64,000 nucleotides of DNA from Flavobacteriaceae bacterium (GCA_002691685.1 NZIQ01000086.1:7666-71665); one strand, 5' to 3'. Positions 40,717 through 51,677 are shown, counted from the stretch's first letter. Numbers and translations: made by a program. Notes: generated from the letters alone by a model not told the origin.

Positions 40717-41685
40717 ATGAATGTATCTCTTGTAATTCCTTTATTAAACGAAGCAGAGTCCTTAAATGAATTACACGACTGGATTGTTTCTCAAATGATA
40801 AGCAATTCCTATACGTATGAATTGATTTTTATCGATGACGGTTCAACAGACGACTCATGGACAATCATTGAGTCAATATCTAAATCTAACAATTCAGTAA
40901 AAGCTATACGTTTTAAAAGAAACTATGGTAAATCTCAGGCGTTAAACGCAGGGTTTCAAATTGCTCAAGGTAATGTCATCGTCACTATGGATGCTGACCT
41001 ACAAGACAATCCAGAAGAAATTCCTATGCTCGTAAATATGATTGAAGAAGAGCATTATGATTTAGTCTCTGGTTGGAAAAAAAAGAGATACGATTCTTTT
41101 TTAACCAAAAATTTACCTTCAAAGTTATTTAATTGGGCTGCCCGAAAGACATCAGGAATTGAACTACACGATTTTAATTGCGGACTTAAGGCATATAAAA
41201 ATGAAGTGATTAAAGCGATTGACGTCTATGGGGAAATGCACAGATATATTCCAGTATTGGCAAAAAATGCAGGCTATGACAGAATTACAGAAAAAGTAGT
41301 TCAGCACCAAGCTCGAAAATACGGCTACACCAAATTTGGCATTGAACGATTCGTAAATGGCTTTTTAGATTTAATCACCATTTGGTTTGTCAGCAAGTTT
41401 TCCAAACAACCAATGCATTTTTTTGGCTCATTAGGCACTCTAGTATTTCTCATAGGGTTCTTGTTTGCACTTTATCTGGGAATAGATAAACTTTACGTTA
41501 ACACCTCAGGACGACTAATTACACAGCGGCCCGAATTTTATATTGCATTGGTCTCTATGATCATAGGTACGCAATTATTTTTAGCTGGTTTTATTTCAGA
41601 GATGATTAGCAGAAATAAATCAAATAAAAAACGTTACCACATACATTCTTTTTTAAATCTCAATCCGAAAAATGACATACATTGA
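40717..41685 (+). CDS. glycosyltransferase family 2 with two C-terminal TM helices
   Basis: 322 aa; VSLVIPLLNEAESLNEL, FIDDGSTDDSW, MDADLQDNPEEI, DFNCGLKAYK. Confidence 0.93.
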   Translation: MNVSLVIPLLNEAESLNELHDWIVSQMISNSYTYELIFIDDGSTDDSWTIIESISKSNNSVKAIRFKRNYGKSQALNAGFQIAQGNVIVTMDADLQDNPEEIPMLVNMIEEEHYDLVSGWKKKRYDSFLTKNLPSKLFNWAARKTSGIELHDFNCGLKAYKNEVIKAIDVYGEMHRYIPVLAKNAGYDRITEKVVQHQARKYGYTKFGIERFVNGFLDLITIWFVSKFSKQPMHFFGSLGTLVFLIGFLFALYLGIDKLYVNTSGRLITQRPEFYIALVSMIIGTQLFLAGFISEMISRNKSNKKRYHIHSFLNLNPKNDIH

Positions 41686-43387
41686 TAATGCCAAGCAGTG
41701 GCTAGGAAGCACATTTGACAAAGACACAAAAAACCAAATACAGCACCTGTTAGACACCAATCCCGAAGAGCTTGAAGACTTATTTTACAAGGATTTAGAG
41801 TTTGGAACCGGAGGAATGCGAGGTGTGATGGGTATTGGAACAAATCGAATCAACACCTACACCCTAGGAAGAAACACCCAAGGTATTTGCAATTACTTAC
41901 ACGCCAGTTCTATCGATGAAAAATCTTTATCTGTTGTAATAGCATATGATTGTAGACATCAAAGTGATACCCTTGCCCAATGCGTGGCAGAAGTATTTTC
42001 AGCTAATGATATACAGGTATATATTTTTAGTTCGCTCAGAACTACACCTGAATTATCGTTTGCCGTAAGACAATTAAAATGTGACATTGGCATTGTTTTA
42101 ACAGCTTCTCATAACCCACCCGAATACAACGGATATAAAGTCTATAACAACGAAGGTGGTCAAATCGTTCCTCCTCAAGATCAGGATATTATCAGTGCCA
42201 TTAATCAGGTTCATTTTAATGAAATTAATTTTAGTCCAAAACATGACTTAATTCAAAAAATAGACCAACGCATAGACGAAGCTTTTTTTGAAGCGGCTGT
42301 ACATGCAGGAAGTTTTAATGCCGAAGGTAAAAATGATTTAAGCATAGTCTTTACTCCTATCCATGGGACTTCTATTACAGCTATTCCACAGGTACTTCAA
42401 AAAGCGGGCTACCACAATGTCAACATAATTAAAGAACAGGCAGAGCCTAACGGAAATGGTGCATTTCCAACTGTAGTTTCTCCAAATCCAGAAGAAGCTG
42501 AAGCCCTCAACCTCGCACTGACAAAAGCTGATGAAATTAAAGCTGACATTGTTATAGGAACTGATCCAGATAGTGACAGACTTGGAATTGCAGTTAGAGA
42601 TGCAAATGATAAAATGATCTTGTTAAACGGAAACCAAACAATGGTCGTCATGACTCAATTTTTACTTGAAGAGGCCTTAAAAAAAGGCTTAAATGGAAAT
42701 GAGTTTATAGCCTCAACTATTGTTTCTACACCCATGATTCTAAACATTGCCAAAAAATTTAATCTAAATTGTAAAATTTCATTAACAGGTTTCAAATGGA
42801 TAGGAAAGATGATTACCGATTTTCCTGAATTAAAATTCATAGGTGGCGGTGAAGAGAGCTACGGTTATATGGTCGCAGATTTTGTAAGAGATAAGGATGC
42901 TGTCACCTCTACCCTATTAGCCTGTGAAATTGCGAGTCAATGTAAAGCCAATGGAAGTTCATTTTACAACTATCTAATTGATTGTTATGTGGAATACGGA
43001 TTATACCAAGAAAAACTTGTTTCCATAACTAAAAAAGGAAAAAAAGGCGCTGAAGAAATCGAACAAATGATGCTGAACTTCAAAAAAACACCACCTACTT
43101 CTATAGCCGGATCAAAGGTGAAGTTTTTCGAAGATTATGCCACTTCTGAAAAAACAAATCTATTTTCTGGAGAAAAAGCTGCCATAGCACTTCCCAAATC
43201 TAAAGTCTTTATCTTCGAAACAGAAGATGGAACAAGAGTAGCTGCTAGACCAAGTGGCACAGAACCAAAAATAAAGTTTTACATAAGTGCCAACACTTCT
43301 TTGAATAGTAAAGAAGAATACGCCGCGAGACAGGAAGAGCTTGAGAAAAAAATACAAAGAATTTTAACTGAGTTTAAATTGAACTAA
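41672..43387 (+). CDS. phosphoglucomutase/phosphomannomutase family protein
   Basis: 571 aa; GTGGMRGVMGIGTNRIN, VLTASHNPPEYNGYKVYN, GTDPDSDRLGIAV, GGGEESYGYM, RPSGTEPKIKFY. Confidence 0.94.
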   Translation: MTYIDNAKQWLGSTFDKDTKNQIQHLLDTNPEELEDLFYKDLEFGTGGMRGVMGIGTNRINTYTLGRNTQGICNYLHASSIDEKSLSVVIAYDCRHQSDTLAQCVAEVFSANDIQVYIFSSLRTTPELSFAVRQLKCDIGIVLTASHNPPEYNGYKVYNNEGGQIVPPQDQDIISAINQVHFNEINFSPKHDLIQKIDQRIDEAFFEAAVHAGSFNAEGKNDLSIVFTPIHGTSITAIPQVLQKAGYHNVNIIKEQAEPNGNGAFPTVVSPNPEEAEALNLALTKADEIKADIVIGTDPDSDRLGIAVRDANDKMILLNGNQTMVVMTQFLLEEALKKGLNGNEFIASTIVSTPMILNIAKKFNLNCKISLTGFKWIGKMITDFPELKFIGGGEESYGYMVADFVRDKDAVTSTLLACEIASQCKANGSSFYNYLIDCYVEYGLYQEKLVSITKKGKKGAEEIEQMMLNFKKTPPTSIAGSKVKFFEDYATSEKTNLFSGEKAAIALPKSKVFIFETEDGTRVAARPSGTEPKIKFYISANTSLNSKEEYAARQEELEKKIQRILTEFKLN

Positions 43388-43395
43388 ATTGGAGA

Positions 43396-45234
43396 GTGGA
43401 GCATAGTCTATCACATATTTTAAAATTTGGAATAAGGTATAAGAAAAACGCACTTTTAAATGTGCTTTTGAACATATTCTATGCCTTTTTCAACGTCCTT
43501 TCGATTTTAATTTTCATTCCGACTCTTGGTATTCTTTTTAATACAGAAGAAAAAATTTATTTAAAGCCCGATTTCAATTCTATTGGAGATTTAAAAACAT
43601 ATATCGAAGAAATGCTGAGTTTTTACCTTACCCAGTTAGAAACTCAAAATGGACCTGAGGCAGCCTTGCTGTTTATCGTATTGGCATCAGCGGTAATTTT
43701 CTTCTTTAAAAACCTCTTTAGGTACTTGGCACTTTACGTACTCTCTTTTTTGAGAACAGGAATGGTCAAAGACATTCAAGACGCCCTTTATATCAAATCA
43801 CTATCACTATCTCTTAACTATTTTAACAACAACAATAAAGGAGACTTAATTGCACGGATGACTTCTGATGTCAAAGAAGTTGAAGGTTCCATCATCAATA
43901 GCTTAGAAGCATTGGCAAGAGAACCTTTAACCATTGTTTTTGTGTTGATTTCCATGTTTGCCATTAGCACGCATTTAACCTTATTTGTCTTTGTGTTTTT
44001 ACCCATTACTGGTTTCATCATCTCAAGTGTGGGTAAGAGACTAAAAGCTACATCTTTAGAAGCGCAAAAAGAAACTGGAGTCTTTCTTTCTTTTTTAGAG
44101 CAAAGCCTTACTTCACTCAAAATCATTAAAGCCTTTAATGCGGACCCTGAATTCAGCACCACATTTAAAAGGTCAACAGCGCGATTTCGAAAACTTATGA
44201 ACTCTGTTCTACAGCGTAAAGGTTTGGCTGCACCAATGAGCGAGTTTTTAGGAGTTATGGTTGTGCTTACGGTACTTTGGTACGGTGGTAAGCTTGTTTT
44301 ACAAGGTGATGATGAGCTCAGTCCACAGGAATTTTTGGGTTATATCGGATTGTTTTACACCATTATCAACCCTGTAAAAAATATTACTACAATCAACTAC
44401 AACATCAAAAAAGGAAAAGCATCTGCAGAGCGAATTGTAGAAATACTCCGTGAAAAAAACAATATTGAAGATGGTCCAGAAAATAGCATTCCTGCTTTTA
44501 AATATCAAATTCAATTTAAAAAAGTACATTTCTCCTATGAGACAGATTTAGTTTTAAACGATCTGAGTTTTAACTTAAATAAAGGTGAAACCCTCGCATT
44601 AGTGGGACAATCAGGCGGAGGTAAATCAACTATAGGTCATTTACTTTGTCGATTCTACGACGTTAATTCTGGCGCTATTAGTCTAGATGGCGTGAATATT
44701 AAAGACTACACGAAAAGAGCACTTCGAGAACATATTGCAGTGGTCACCCAAGAACCGTTGTTATTTAATGATAGTGTCGCCAATAATATTGCACTAGGAC
44801 AAGCAGAAAACTATTCCAAAGAAGAAATTATTCAGGCGGCTAAAGTAGCCAATGCACATGAGTTCATTACCCAGCTCCCTATGCAGTACGAAACAAACAT
44901 TGGCGATACAGGAGGCAAACTCTCTGGAGGTCAAAAACAAAGATTGGCTATTGCCCGTGCAGTTTTGAAAAACGCCCCTATTTTACTCTTAGATGAGGCA
45001 ACCTCAGCATTAGATACAAATAGTGAAAAATTAGTGCAAGAAGCATTAAACAGACTGATGAAACAAAAAACAGCCATTGTAATTGCACATCGTTTATCTA
45101 CAATTACGAAGGCCGATCAAATAGCGGTCATTGATCAAGGAAAAATTGTTGAGCACGGGAATCACCAGCAGCTCATCTCAAAAAAAGGAGTTTATTATAA
45201 GCTCGTTGAACTGCAAAATATAGGTAATGTTTAA
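43396..45234 (+). CDS. ABC transporter, fused permease/ATP-binding (lipid A/multidrug exporter type)
   Basis: 612 aa; TM domain then ALVGQSGGGKSTIGHLLCRFYD, KLSGGQKQRLAIARAVLKNAPILLLDEATSALD; GTG start. Confidence 0.93.
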   Translation: MEHSLSHILKFGIRYKKNALLNVLLNIFYAFFNVLSILIFIPTLGILFNTEEKIYLKPDFNSIGDLKTYIEEMLSFYLTQLETQNGPEAALLFIVLASAVIFFFKNLFRYLALYVLSFLRTGMVKDIQDALYIKSLSLSLNYFNNNNKGDLIARMTSDVKEVEGSIINSLEALAREPLTIVFVLISMFAISTHLTLFVFVFLPITGFIISSVGKRLKATSLEAQKETGVFLSFLEQSLTSLKIIKAFNADPEFSTTFKRSTARFRKLMNSVLQRKGLAAPMSEFLGVMVVLTVLWYGGKLVLQGDDELSPQEFLGYIGLFYTIINPVKNITTINYNIKKGKASAERIVEILREKNNIEDGPENSIPAFKYQIQFKKVHFSYETDLVLNDLSFNLNKGETLALVGQSGGGKSTIGHLLCRFYDVNSGAISLDGVNIKDYTKRALREHIAVVTQEPLLFNDSVANNIALGQAENYSKEEIIQAAKVANAHEFITQLPMQYETNIGDTGGKLSGGQKQRLAIARAVLKNAPILLLDEATSALDTNSEKLVQEALNRLMKQKTAIVIAHRLSTITKADQIAVIDQGKIVEHGNHQQLISKKGVYYKLVELQNIGNV

Positions 45235-45267
45235 ACTTTTTTCAAATATCTTCGTCTTATATTAAAA

Positions 45268-45822
45268 TTGAAGATTTTGCAGGATGAGATAACATTAGTT
45301 CGTCAACTCAAAGAGAAAAAAACCAGAGATCAGGCCTTCCGTATTTTGCTAGACAAATACAAAGAACCTTTGTATTGGCATATCAGAAGAATTGTACTGA
45401 ATCACGATGATACTGATGATGTTCTTCAAAACACTTTCGTTAAAGTTTTCTTTAATATTGAGCAATTTCAAAACAAGAGTAAGTTGTATTCTTGGGTGTA
45501 TCGAATCGCCACAAATGAAAGTATAGATTTCATAAAAAAAAGAAGTCGAATAAGAGGTGTTTCAAACAAAGAATACATATCACACGTAGCAGAGAAACTT
45601 GTAGCTGACCCGTATTTTAACGAAGATGAGACTGCGTATAAATTACAAAATGCTATTGCTCAATTACCTGAAAAACAGCGAATTGTTTTTAATATGAGGT
45701 ATTACGATGAAATGAGTTATGCCGATATCGCTAAAATTTTAAACAGAAGTGAAGGAGCACTGAAAAGTTCATACCATCACGCTTACCATAAAATAAAAAA
45801 TTACTTTAATGAAGAAAATTAA
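45268..45822 (+). CDS. ECF-type RNA polymerase sigma factor
   Basis: 184 aa; DDTDDVLQNTFVKVFFNIEQF, YSWVYRIATNESIDFIKKR, LPEKQRIVFNMRYYDEMSYADIAKILNRSEGALKSSYHHAYHKIK; TTG start in track. Confidence 0.93.
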   Translation: MKILQDEITLVRQLKEKKTRDQAFRILLDKYKEPLYWHIRRIVLNHDDTDDVLQNTFVKVFFNIEQFQNKSKLYSWVYRIATNESIDFIKKRSRIRGVSNKEYISHVAEKLVADPYFNEDETAYKLQNAIAQLPEKQRIVFNMRYYDEMSYADIAKILNRSEGALKSSYHHAYHKIKNYFNEEN

Positions 45823-46213
45823 TCGCGGATTTAAACTACCTGAAGAGTACTATTTTAATGACTTCGACCAAAAGATTGAGGAGCGCTTAAAATGGTCTAC
45901 TAAAGGTGATTTTCGAATGCCTGAAGATTATTTTGAAGAACTTAATGAAAATATCTTCATGAGCTTGGTAAAAAAGCGTCGTAACAAAGTCGTTTCCTTA
46001 ATTAGACAGAGTGTCGCAACAGCTGCTGCTGTAAGTTTGTTAGTCGTAATGTATACCACGTCATTTTCAAATGAAATGAACCAAAATACCAACAAGTCTG
46101 AGGTCATGCTAGAATCCACAGAAAAAGAGGATATAGAAATTTATTTCGAAGCCATCAATTGGGATCTCCAAAATGAAAACCTTGCCCTTTTAATTGAGAC
46201 CATTAACGAATAA
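45809..46213 (+). CDS. single-TM protein between ECF sigma factor and Spy-like gene; candidate anti-sigma/partner
   Basis: 134 aa; overlaps sigma gene by 14 bp; one TM (VATAAAVSLLVVMYTTSF); tandem FKLPEEYYFNDF / FRMPEDYFEEL motif. Confidence 0.65.
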   Translation: MKKINRGFKLPEEYYFNDFDQKIEERLKWSTKGDFRMPEDYFEELNENIFMSLVKKRRNKVVSLIRQSVATAAAVSLLVVMYTTSFSNEMNQNTNKSEVMLESTEKEDIEIYFEAINWDLQNENLALLIETINE

Positions 46214-46220
46214 TTTAAAC

Positions 46221-46700
46221 ATGAAGATTACAACGTTTAAATACTACCAATATTTAATTATCACATTAGGATTAGTTTTTAGTCTTTGCGTCACAGCACA
46301 AGAAAAAAGATCATTCGAAGAAAGAATGGAACGAATGAAAACGCTAAAACGTCAGTATTTCAATGAAAATATAAGCTTTACTGAAAAAGAAAAGAGTGAA
46401 TATTGGCCCATACACGACAAACACCAAAAAATCATATGGGGTTTACATGCTAGAGAAAAAAAGCAGCTTAGAAAATTCAGAGAATTAGGTAAAGAAGCTA
46501 GTGAGGAAGATTCTTCTTATTTCTTAGATGAGATGTCTAAAATTGAAATTGAAAGACATCAAGAAAAACGGCGCTATTTTGAAGAATTAAAAACCATTCT
46601 TCCTTCAAGTAAAATACTTGATCAATATAAAGCTGAGGATGATTTTAATGAAAATCTTATAAAACGATACAGAAGAAAAGACAAAGCACGAAATCCTTAA
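46221..46700 (+). CDS. Spy/CpxP-like periplasmic protein associated with ECF sigma factor
   Basis: Signal peptide MKITTFKYYQYLIITLGLVFSLCVTAQEKRSFEERMERMKTLKRQYFNENISFTEKEKSEYWPIHDKHQ; true start likely 46221, track start 46194. Confidence 0.75.
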   Translation: MKITTFKYYQYLIITLGLVFSLCVTAQEKRSFEERMERMKTLKRQYFNENISFTEKEKSEYWPIHDKHQKIIWGLHAREKKQLRKFRELGKEASEEDSSYFLDEMSKIEIERHQEKRRYFEELKTILPSSKILDQYKAEDDFNENLIKRYRRKDKARNP

Positions 46701-46726
46701 GTATCTTCGCAGCCTAATTAAGCTCG

Positions 46727-47941
46727 ATGCGATTTCACAGAAATTTAGTTTTAGCCTGTATAGAGGCCCTTCATCTAATTATCAATCAGAGTAAATACGC
46801 TGATAAAGTTATTGAAAGCGTTTTAAAAAAAGACAAGCGTTGGGGTGCACGAGACAGAGCCTTCATCGCTCAAACGGTTTACGACATTGTACGAAACCAA
46901 AGAATGTACTTGCATATTGCAGGCGTTAAAACACCACTGCACACTACAGAAATTTGGAGGTTAATTTCAATTTGGATTGTTTTAAACAATTTTGAATTAC
47001 CTGAATGGAAAGAATTTGAGAAGACACCTGTGCGTCGCATTCGAGGTCGCTATTATGAAAGTAGCAAGTCTTTTGTGCACAAGGAATCCATTCCTGATTG
47101 GATTGATCAGTTAGGCCGTACTCAACTCGACCCAAAACTTTGGGAAAAAGAAGTCCATGCCTTAAATCAACCTGCTGAAGTAGTTTTACGGGTCAACACC
47201 CTCAAGTACACTGAAAAAGAGCTCATTAATGATTTAGAAAAAGACGGTATTTTAACCGAACGAATATCCGCCTATCCAGGCGCTTTAATTGCCAAAGAAC
47301 GCAGCAATTTATTTAAGACAAACGCCTTTAAAAATGGATATTTTGAAATACAAGATGCCAACTCTCAACTAGTAGCCCCATTTTTAGATGTCCAAAAAGG
47401 ACATAGGGTTATTGATTGTTGTGCTGGTGCAGGAGGAAAATCATTACATCTAGCTGCTTTGATGCAAAATAAAGGGCAGTTAATCGCTATGGATATATAT
47501 CTATATAAATTAAACGAACTTAAAAAGAGAGCTAAAAGGGCGGGCGCTTTCAACATTGAAACGCGATTAATTGAAGGAAAAAAATCCATAAAAAAATTGA
47601 AGCATTCTGCCGATCGTGTTCTTATAGACGCTCCCTGCAGTGGATTAGGTGTTTTAAAGCGAAACCCAGACGCCAAATGGAAGCTACAACCGGAACACTT
47701 AAACAAGCTAAAAGAAACACAGCGACAGCTGTTACAAGAATACTCAGCAATGCTAAAGCCTGGAGGGAAACTAGTTTATGCCACTTGTTCTATACTGCCT
47801 CAAGAAAATGAGGGTCAGGTAGAAACCTTTCTAAAAAGTCCTGCTGGTGAATCTTTTACTTGTACTCAACACAAGACCTTATATGCCCACAAAAATGGGT
47901 ATGATGGCTTTTTTATGGCACAGTTTGAACATCAAAGCTAA
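46727..47941 (+). CDS. RsmB/NOP family class I SAM-dependent RNA methyltransferase
   Basis: 404 aa; VIDCCAGAGGKSLHLAALMQNKGQLIAMD, VLIDAPCSGLGVLKRNPDAKW, LVYATCSILPQENEGQV. Confidence 0.93.
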   Translation: MRFHRNLVLACIEALHLIINQSKYADKVIESVLKKDKRWGARDRAFIAQTVYDIVRNQRMYLHIAGVKTPLHTTEIWRLISIWIVLNNFELPEWKEFEKTPVRRIRGRYYESSKSFVHKESIPDWIDQLGRTQLDPKLWEKEVHALNQPAEVVLRVNTLKYTEKELINDLEKDGILTERISAYPGALIAKERSNLFKTNAFKNGYFEIQDANSQLVAPFLDVQKGHRVIDCCAGAGGKSLHLAALMQNKGQLIAMDIYLYKLNELKKRAKRAGAFNIETRLIEGKKSIKKLKHSADRVLIDAPCSGLGVLKRNPDAKWKLQPEHLNKLKETQRQLLQEYSAMLKPGGKLVYATCSILPQENEGQVETFLKSPAGESFTCTQHKTLYAHKNGYDGFFMAQFEHQS

Positions 47942-47971
47942 TGTTCTAATTTTGTCAAACAACAAGTAATT

Positions 47972-50900
47972 ATGATCTACTTTTTCAGTAACCCCAACAA
48001 CCATATTTTTGCTGCATCTTCGTCTACTCCACTAAACGAGAACAGCATTAAAAAACTAAATTGGGTATTAAACGCAACCTTGCTCAACAATACAACAGAA
48101 GTATCTGGGGACTTCATTGGTCCTAGAGCTAGTATGCTTACACCTTGGAGCACAAACGCTACAGATATTCTAAAAAACATGGGGGTTTTCAACCTCACCC
48201 GTATAGAAGAGTACCTACCTTCTGCTGATCAGGTATCTTACGATCCAATGTTAATGCAGAAATACAATTTACTGAATCAAGACTTGTTTAAAATTGATTT
48301 GGTATCGGAGCAATTGGCAGATATCACCGATATCGAAAAGTACAACAAAGAAGAAGGGCTGGCCTTAAGTCAAGATGAAATTGATTACCTCAAGCAATTG
48401 TCAGAAGAGTTGGGACGTCCCCTAACCGATGCCGAAGTATTTGGTTTTTCTCAAGTCAACTCGGAACATTGCAGACATAAAATTTTTAATGGAAGTTTTA
48501 TACTCAACAATCAAGAACAGTCCGATTCGCTCTTCGATTTAATCAAAAAAACAGCTAAGACTAATCCTAATGAAATCGTATCGGCCTATAAAGACAATGT
48601 TGCCTTTATCAATGGCCCTAAAGCGATTCAGTTCGCTCCTAAAGATTCTGAAAAAGCTTCCTTGTATACTGAACAAGAAACCGAAACTATTTTATCGCTC
48701 AAAGCCGAAACCCACAATTTTCCAACAACAGTAGAGCCTTTTAACGGAGCAGCAACAGGTTCTGGTGGTGAGATTAGAGATCGATTAGCTGGTGGTCAAG
48801 GCTCAATACCTCTCGCAGGAACAGCCGTTTACATGACTTCGTATCCGAGAACTGCACAACCATTAGCTTGGGAACATAAGTTAGGAGAAAAAAAATGGCT
48901 TTATCAAAATCCAACAGACATACTCATTAAAGCTTCTAATGGAGCGTCTGACTTTGGAAATAAGTTCGGACAACCTCTCATAGCCGGCTCTATATTGACC
49001 TTTGAGCACCAAGAAGAAGAAGCTAATTTTGACCAGCGTCATTTAGGTTTTGATAAAGTTATCATGCTAGCTGGTGGAGTTGGATACGGATTAAAAAAAT
49101 ACGCCTTCAAGAAAAAGCCAAAAAAAGGAGACCTCATCGTTATTTTAGGAGGAGACAATTATAGAATTGGAATGGGAGGTGCAGCCGTATCCTCTGCAGA
49201 CACTGGTGCATTTAATGCAGCTTTAGAGCTCAATGCCGTACAAAGATCTAATCCTGAAATGCAAAAGCGAGTAGCCAATGCCATCAGAGCGCTCGTAGAG
49301 CGAGCAGAAAATCCAATTGTATCAATACATGATCACGGAGCTGGTGGGCATTTAAATTGCCTCTCAGAATTAGTTGAAGAAACAGGGGGTAAAATAGACA
49401 TCAATAAATTACCAATTGGTGATCCCACCCTATCCGAAAAAGAAATCATAGGTAATGAATCCCAAGAACGAATGGGATTAATTATCGATCCAAAAGATCA
49501 AGAACTACTTCGAACTATTTCAGAAAGAGAACAGGCTCCTATGTTTGTAGTGGGTGAAGTAACCGAAGACATGCATTTTGAGTTTGCCGCATCTGATAAG
49601 ACTAAAAAAGCCATAGATTTAGAACTTTCAGGTTTATTTGGTAATTCTCCCAAAACAATCATTGCAGACATCAATACTCCTCGTTTATATGCAGACCCCA
49701 ACTACCAAATTGATTTTGTTTTAGATTATCTAGAAAACGTACTTCAATTAGAAGCGGTGGCTTGTAAAGATTGGTTAACCAACAAGGTTGACCGTTGTGT
49801 AGGGGGAAAAGTAGCTATTCAACAATGCGTGGGTGAATTACAGTTACCTCTTAATAACTGTGGTGTAATGGCATTAGATTACATTAGCCAAAAAGGTATT
49901 GCGACTTCTATAGGGCATTCACCAATCTCAGGTTTAATAAATCCCAAAGCAGGAAGTCAAAACAGTATTGCTGAGGCCCTTGCTAACATCATATGGGCAC
50001 CTCTCGAAAAGGGTATTCAAAGTTTATCGCTTTCAGCAAATTGGATGTGGCCCTGTAATAATGAAGGAGAAGACGAGAGATTGTATAAAGCCGTTCAAGC
50101 AGCTAGTGACTTTGCTATTGAGCTCGGAATTAATATACCAACAGGTAAAGATTCGCTTTCAATGAAACAAAAATACTCAGATAAAGAAGTACTTTCACCA
50201 GGAACTGTAATTATATCAGCCACAGGACAGTGCTCCGATTTTACAAGGGTAATTGAACCTGTTGGAAAATTAGATCAAGGTGAGCTTTACTACATTAATT
50301 TATCACAAGAAGATTTAGAATTAGGCGGATCGAGCTTTGCTCAAAGTTTAAATGCTATTGGACAAAAAACAAGTGGTATTGCTAATGCAAAAGATTTTGC
50401 GAAAACTTTTGATTTCATACAAGAAGGAATTAAAACCGATAAAATCTGTGCAGGTCATGATATTTCCTCTGGTGGACTCATCACCTGTTTACTTGAAATG
50501 TGCTTTGCAACAAGAAATTTGGGGGCAGAAATCGATTTGAGTGAATTGGGGCAAACCGACTTTGTAAAGTTACTCTTTGCTGAAAACAGCGGTATTCTCC
50601 TGCAATTGACAGCAGAAGCGGAACAGTGGATTAAAGATTGTCCAATTCCTGCAATTAAAATCGGTCAATTCTGTACATCAGAAACCCTAGCGATCAAGAA
50701 TAAGGGTGTAGAAATGGGAATACCTGTGGCGCGTTTTAGAGATTTATGGTATAATACTTCCTACCGAATGGACGAGCTGCAAACTGCAAATAGTCTTGCA
50801 AAAGATCGTTTTGAAAATTACAAAAACCAACCACTATGCTATACTTTTCCAGCAGCCTTTGATGGTGAAATTCCTTCCAAACCACAAAAGAAACCGCTCG

Positions 50901-51640
50901 CAGGTGTATTACGAGACAAAGGGAGTAATTCAGAAAGAGAAATGGCTAATGCACTCTATTTGGCTGGTTTCGACGTTAAAGATATTCATATGACCGATTT
51001 GATTTCTGGAAAAGAAAATCTCGAAGACATTCAACTCTTAGCTGCTGTTGGAGGATTTTCGAACTCTGATGTTCTTGGAAGTGCAAAAGGTTGGGCTGGG
51101 ACATTTAAATTCAATTCGAATGCCCGAAGTGCTTTAGACGCATTTTTTAATAGACCTGATACGCTTTCTATAGGGATTTGCAACGGATGCCAGCTGTTTA
51201 TGGAGCTTGAATTGATTTATCCAGATCACGAGGTACACGGAAAGATGATACATAATAAGTCAAATAAGCATGAGAGTAATTTTATTGGAGTAAAAATTGA
51301 GGCCAACAAATCGGTGATGCTTTCAAATATGGAGGGCTGTGAATTAGGTGTGTGGATTTCTCACGGTGAGGGAAATTTCAGACTACCCGAAACAGCAGAA
51401 AAATATCATGTTGTTGGCACCTATAGTTACGACGCCTATCCTGCGAACCCAAATGGCAGTGATTTGAATGCGGCTATGCTCTGCGATGTGAGTGGACGTC
51501 ACTTGGTTTCAATGCCTCATATGGAGCGTTCTATTTTTAGTTGGAATTGGGCTCATTATCCAGATCAATACAATCATCGAGTATCTCCTTGGATTAAAGC
51601 CTTTGAAAACGCTAGAAACTGGATTTTAAATTCTTATTGA
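47972..51640 (+). CDS. purL: phosphoribosylformylglycinamidine synthase
   Basis: 1222 aa; FGFSQVNSEHCRHKIFNG, ETHNFPTTVEPFNGAATGSGGEIRD, HDHGAGGHLNCLSELVEETGG, C-terminal glutaminase GICNGCQLFMEL. Confidence 0.97.
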   Translation: MIYFFSNPNNHIFAASSSTPLNENSIKKLNWVLNATLLNNTTEVSGDFIGPRASMLTPWSTNATDILKNMGVFNLTRIEEYLPSADQVSYDPMLMQKYNLLNQDLFKIDLVSEQLADITDIEKYNKEEGLALSQDEIDYLKQLSEELGRPLTDAEVFGFSQVNSEHCRHKIFNGSFILNNQEQSDSLFDLIKKTAKTNPNEIVSAYKDNVAFINGPKAIQFAPKDSEKASLYTEQETETILSLKAETHNFPTTVEPFNGAATGSGGEIRDRLAGGQGSIPLAGTAVYMTSYPRTAQPLAWEHKLGEKKWLYQNPTDILIKASNGASDFGNKFGQPLIAGSILTFEHQEEEANFDQRHLGFDKVIMLAGGVGYGLKKYAFKKKPKKGDLIVILGGDNYRIGMGGAAVSSADTGAFNAALELNAVQRSNPEMQKRVANAIRALVERAENPIVSIHDHGAGGHLNCLSELVEETGGKIDINKLPIGDPTLSEKEIIGNESQERMGLIIDPKDQELLRTISEREQAPMFVVGEVTEDMHFEFAASDKTKKAIDLELSGLFGNSPKTIIADINTPRLYADPNYQIDFVLDYLENVLQLEAVACKDWLTNKVDRCVGGKVAIQQCVGELQLPLNNCGVMALDYISQKGIATSIGHSPISGLINPKAGSQNSIAEALANIIWAPLEKGIQSLSLSANWMWPCNNEGEDERLYKAVQAASDFAIELGINIPTGKDSLSMKQKYSDKEVLSPGTVIISATGQCSDFTRVIEPVGKLDQGELYYINLSQEDLELGGSSFAQSLNAIGQKTSGIANAKDFAKTFDFIQEGIKTDKICAGHDISSGGLITCLLEMCFATRNLGAEIDLSELGQTDFVKLLFAENSGILLQLTAEAEQWIKDCPIPAIKIGQFCTSETLAIKNKGVEMGIPVARFRDLWYNTSYRMDELQTANSLAKDRFENYKNQPLCYTFPAAFDGEIPSKPQKKPLAGVLRDKGSNSEREMANALYLAGFDVKDIHMTDLISGKENLEDIQLLAAVGGFSNSDVLGSAKGWAGTFKFNSNARSALDAFFNRPDTLSIGICNGCQLFMELELIYPDHEVHGKMIHNKSNKHESNFIGVKIEANKSVMLSNMEGCELGVWISHGEGNFRLPETAEKYHVVGTYSYDAYPANPNGSDLNAAMLCDVSGRHLVSMPHMERSIFSWNWAHYPDQYNHRVSPWIKAFENARNWILNSY

Positions 51641-51677
51641 TTATCCTTATTTTGCATAGAACTAACACTATGCTAAC

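Noticed and set aside
43818-44162. 114-aa minus-strand ORF inside the ABC exporter gene
   Set aside because: Antisense shadow ORF; sense strand has canonical ABC transporter sequence
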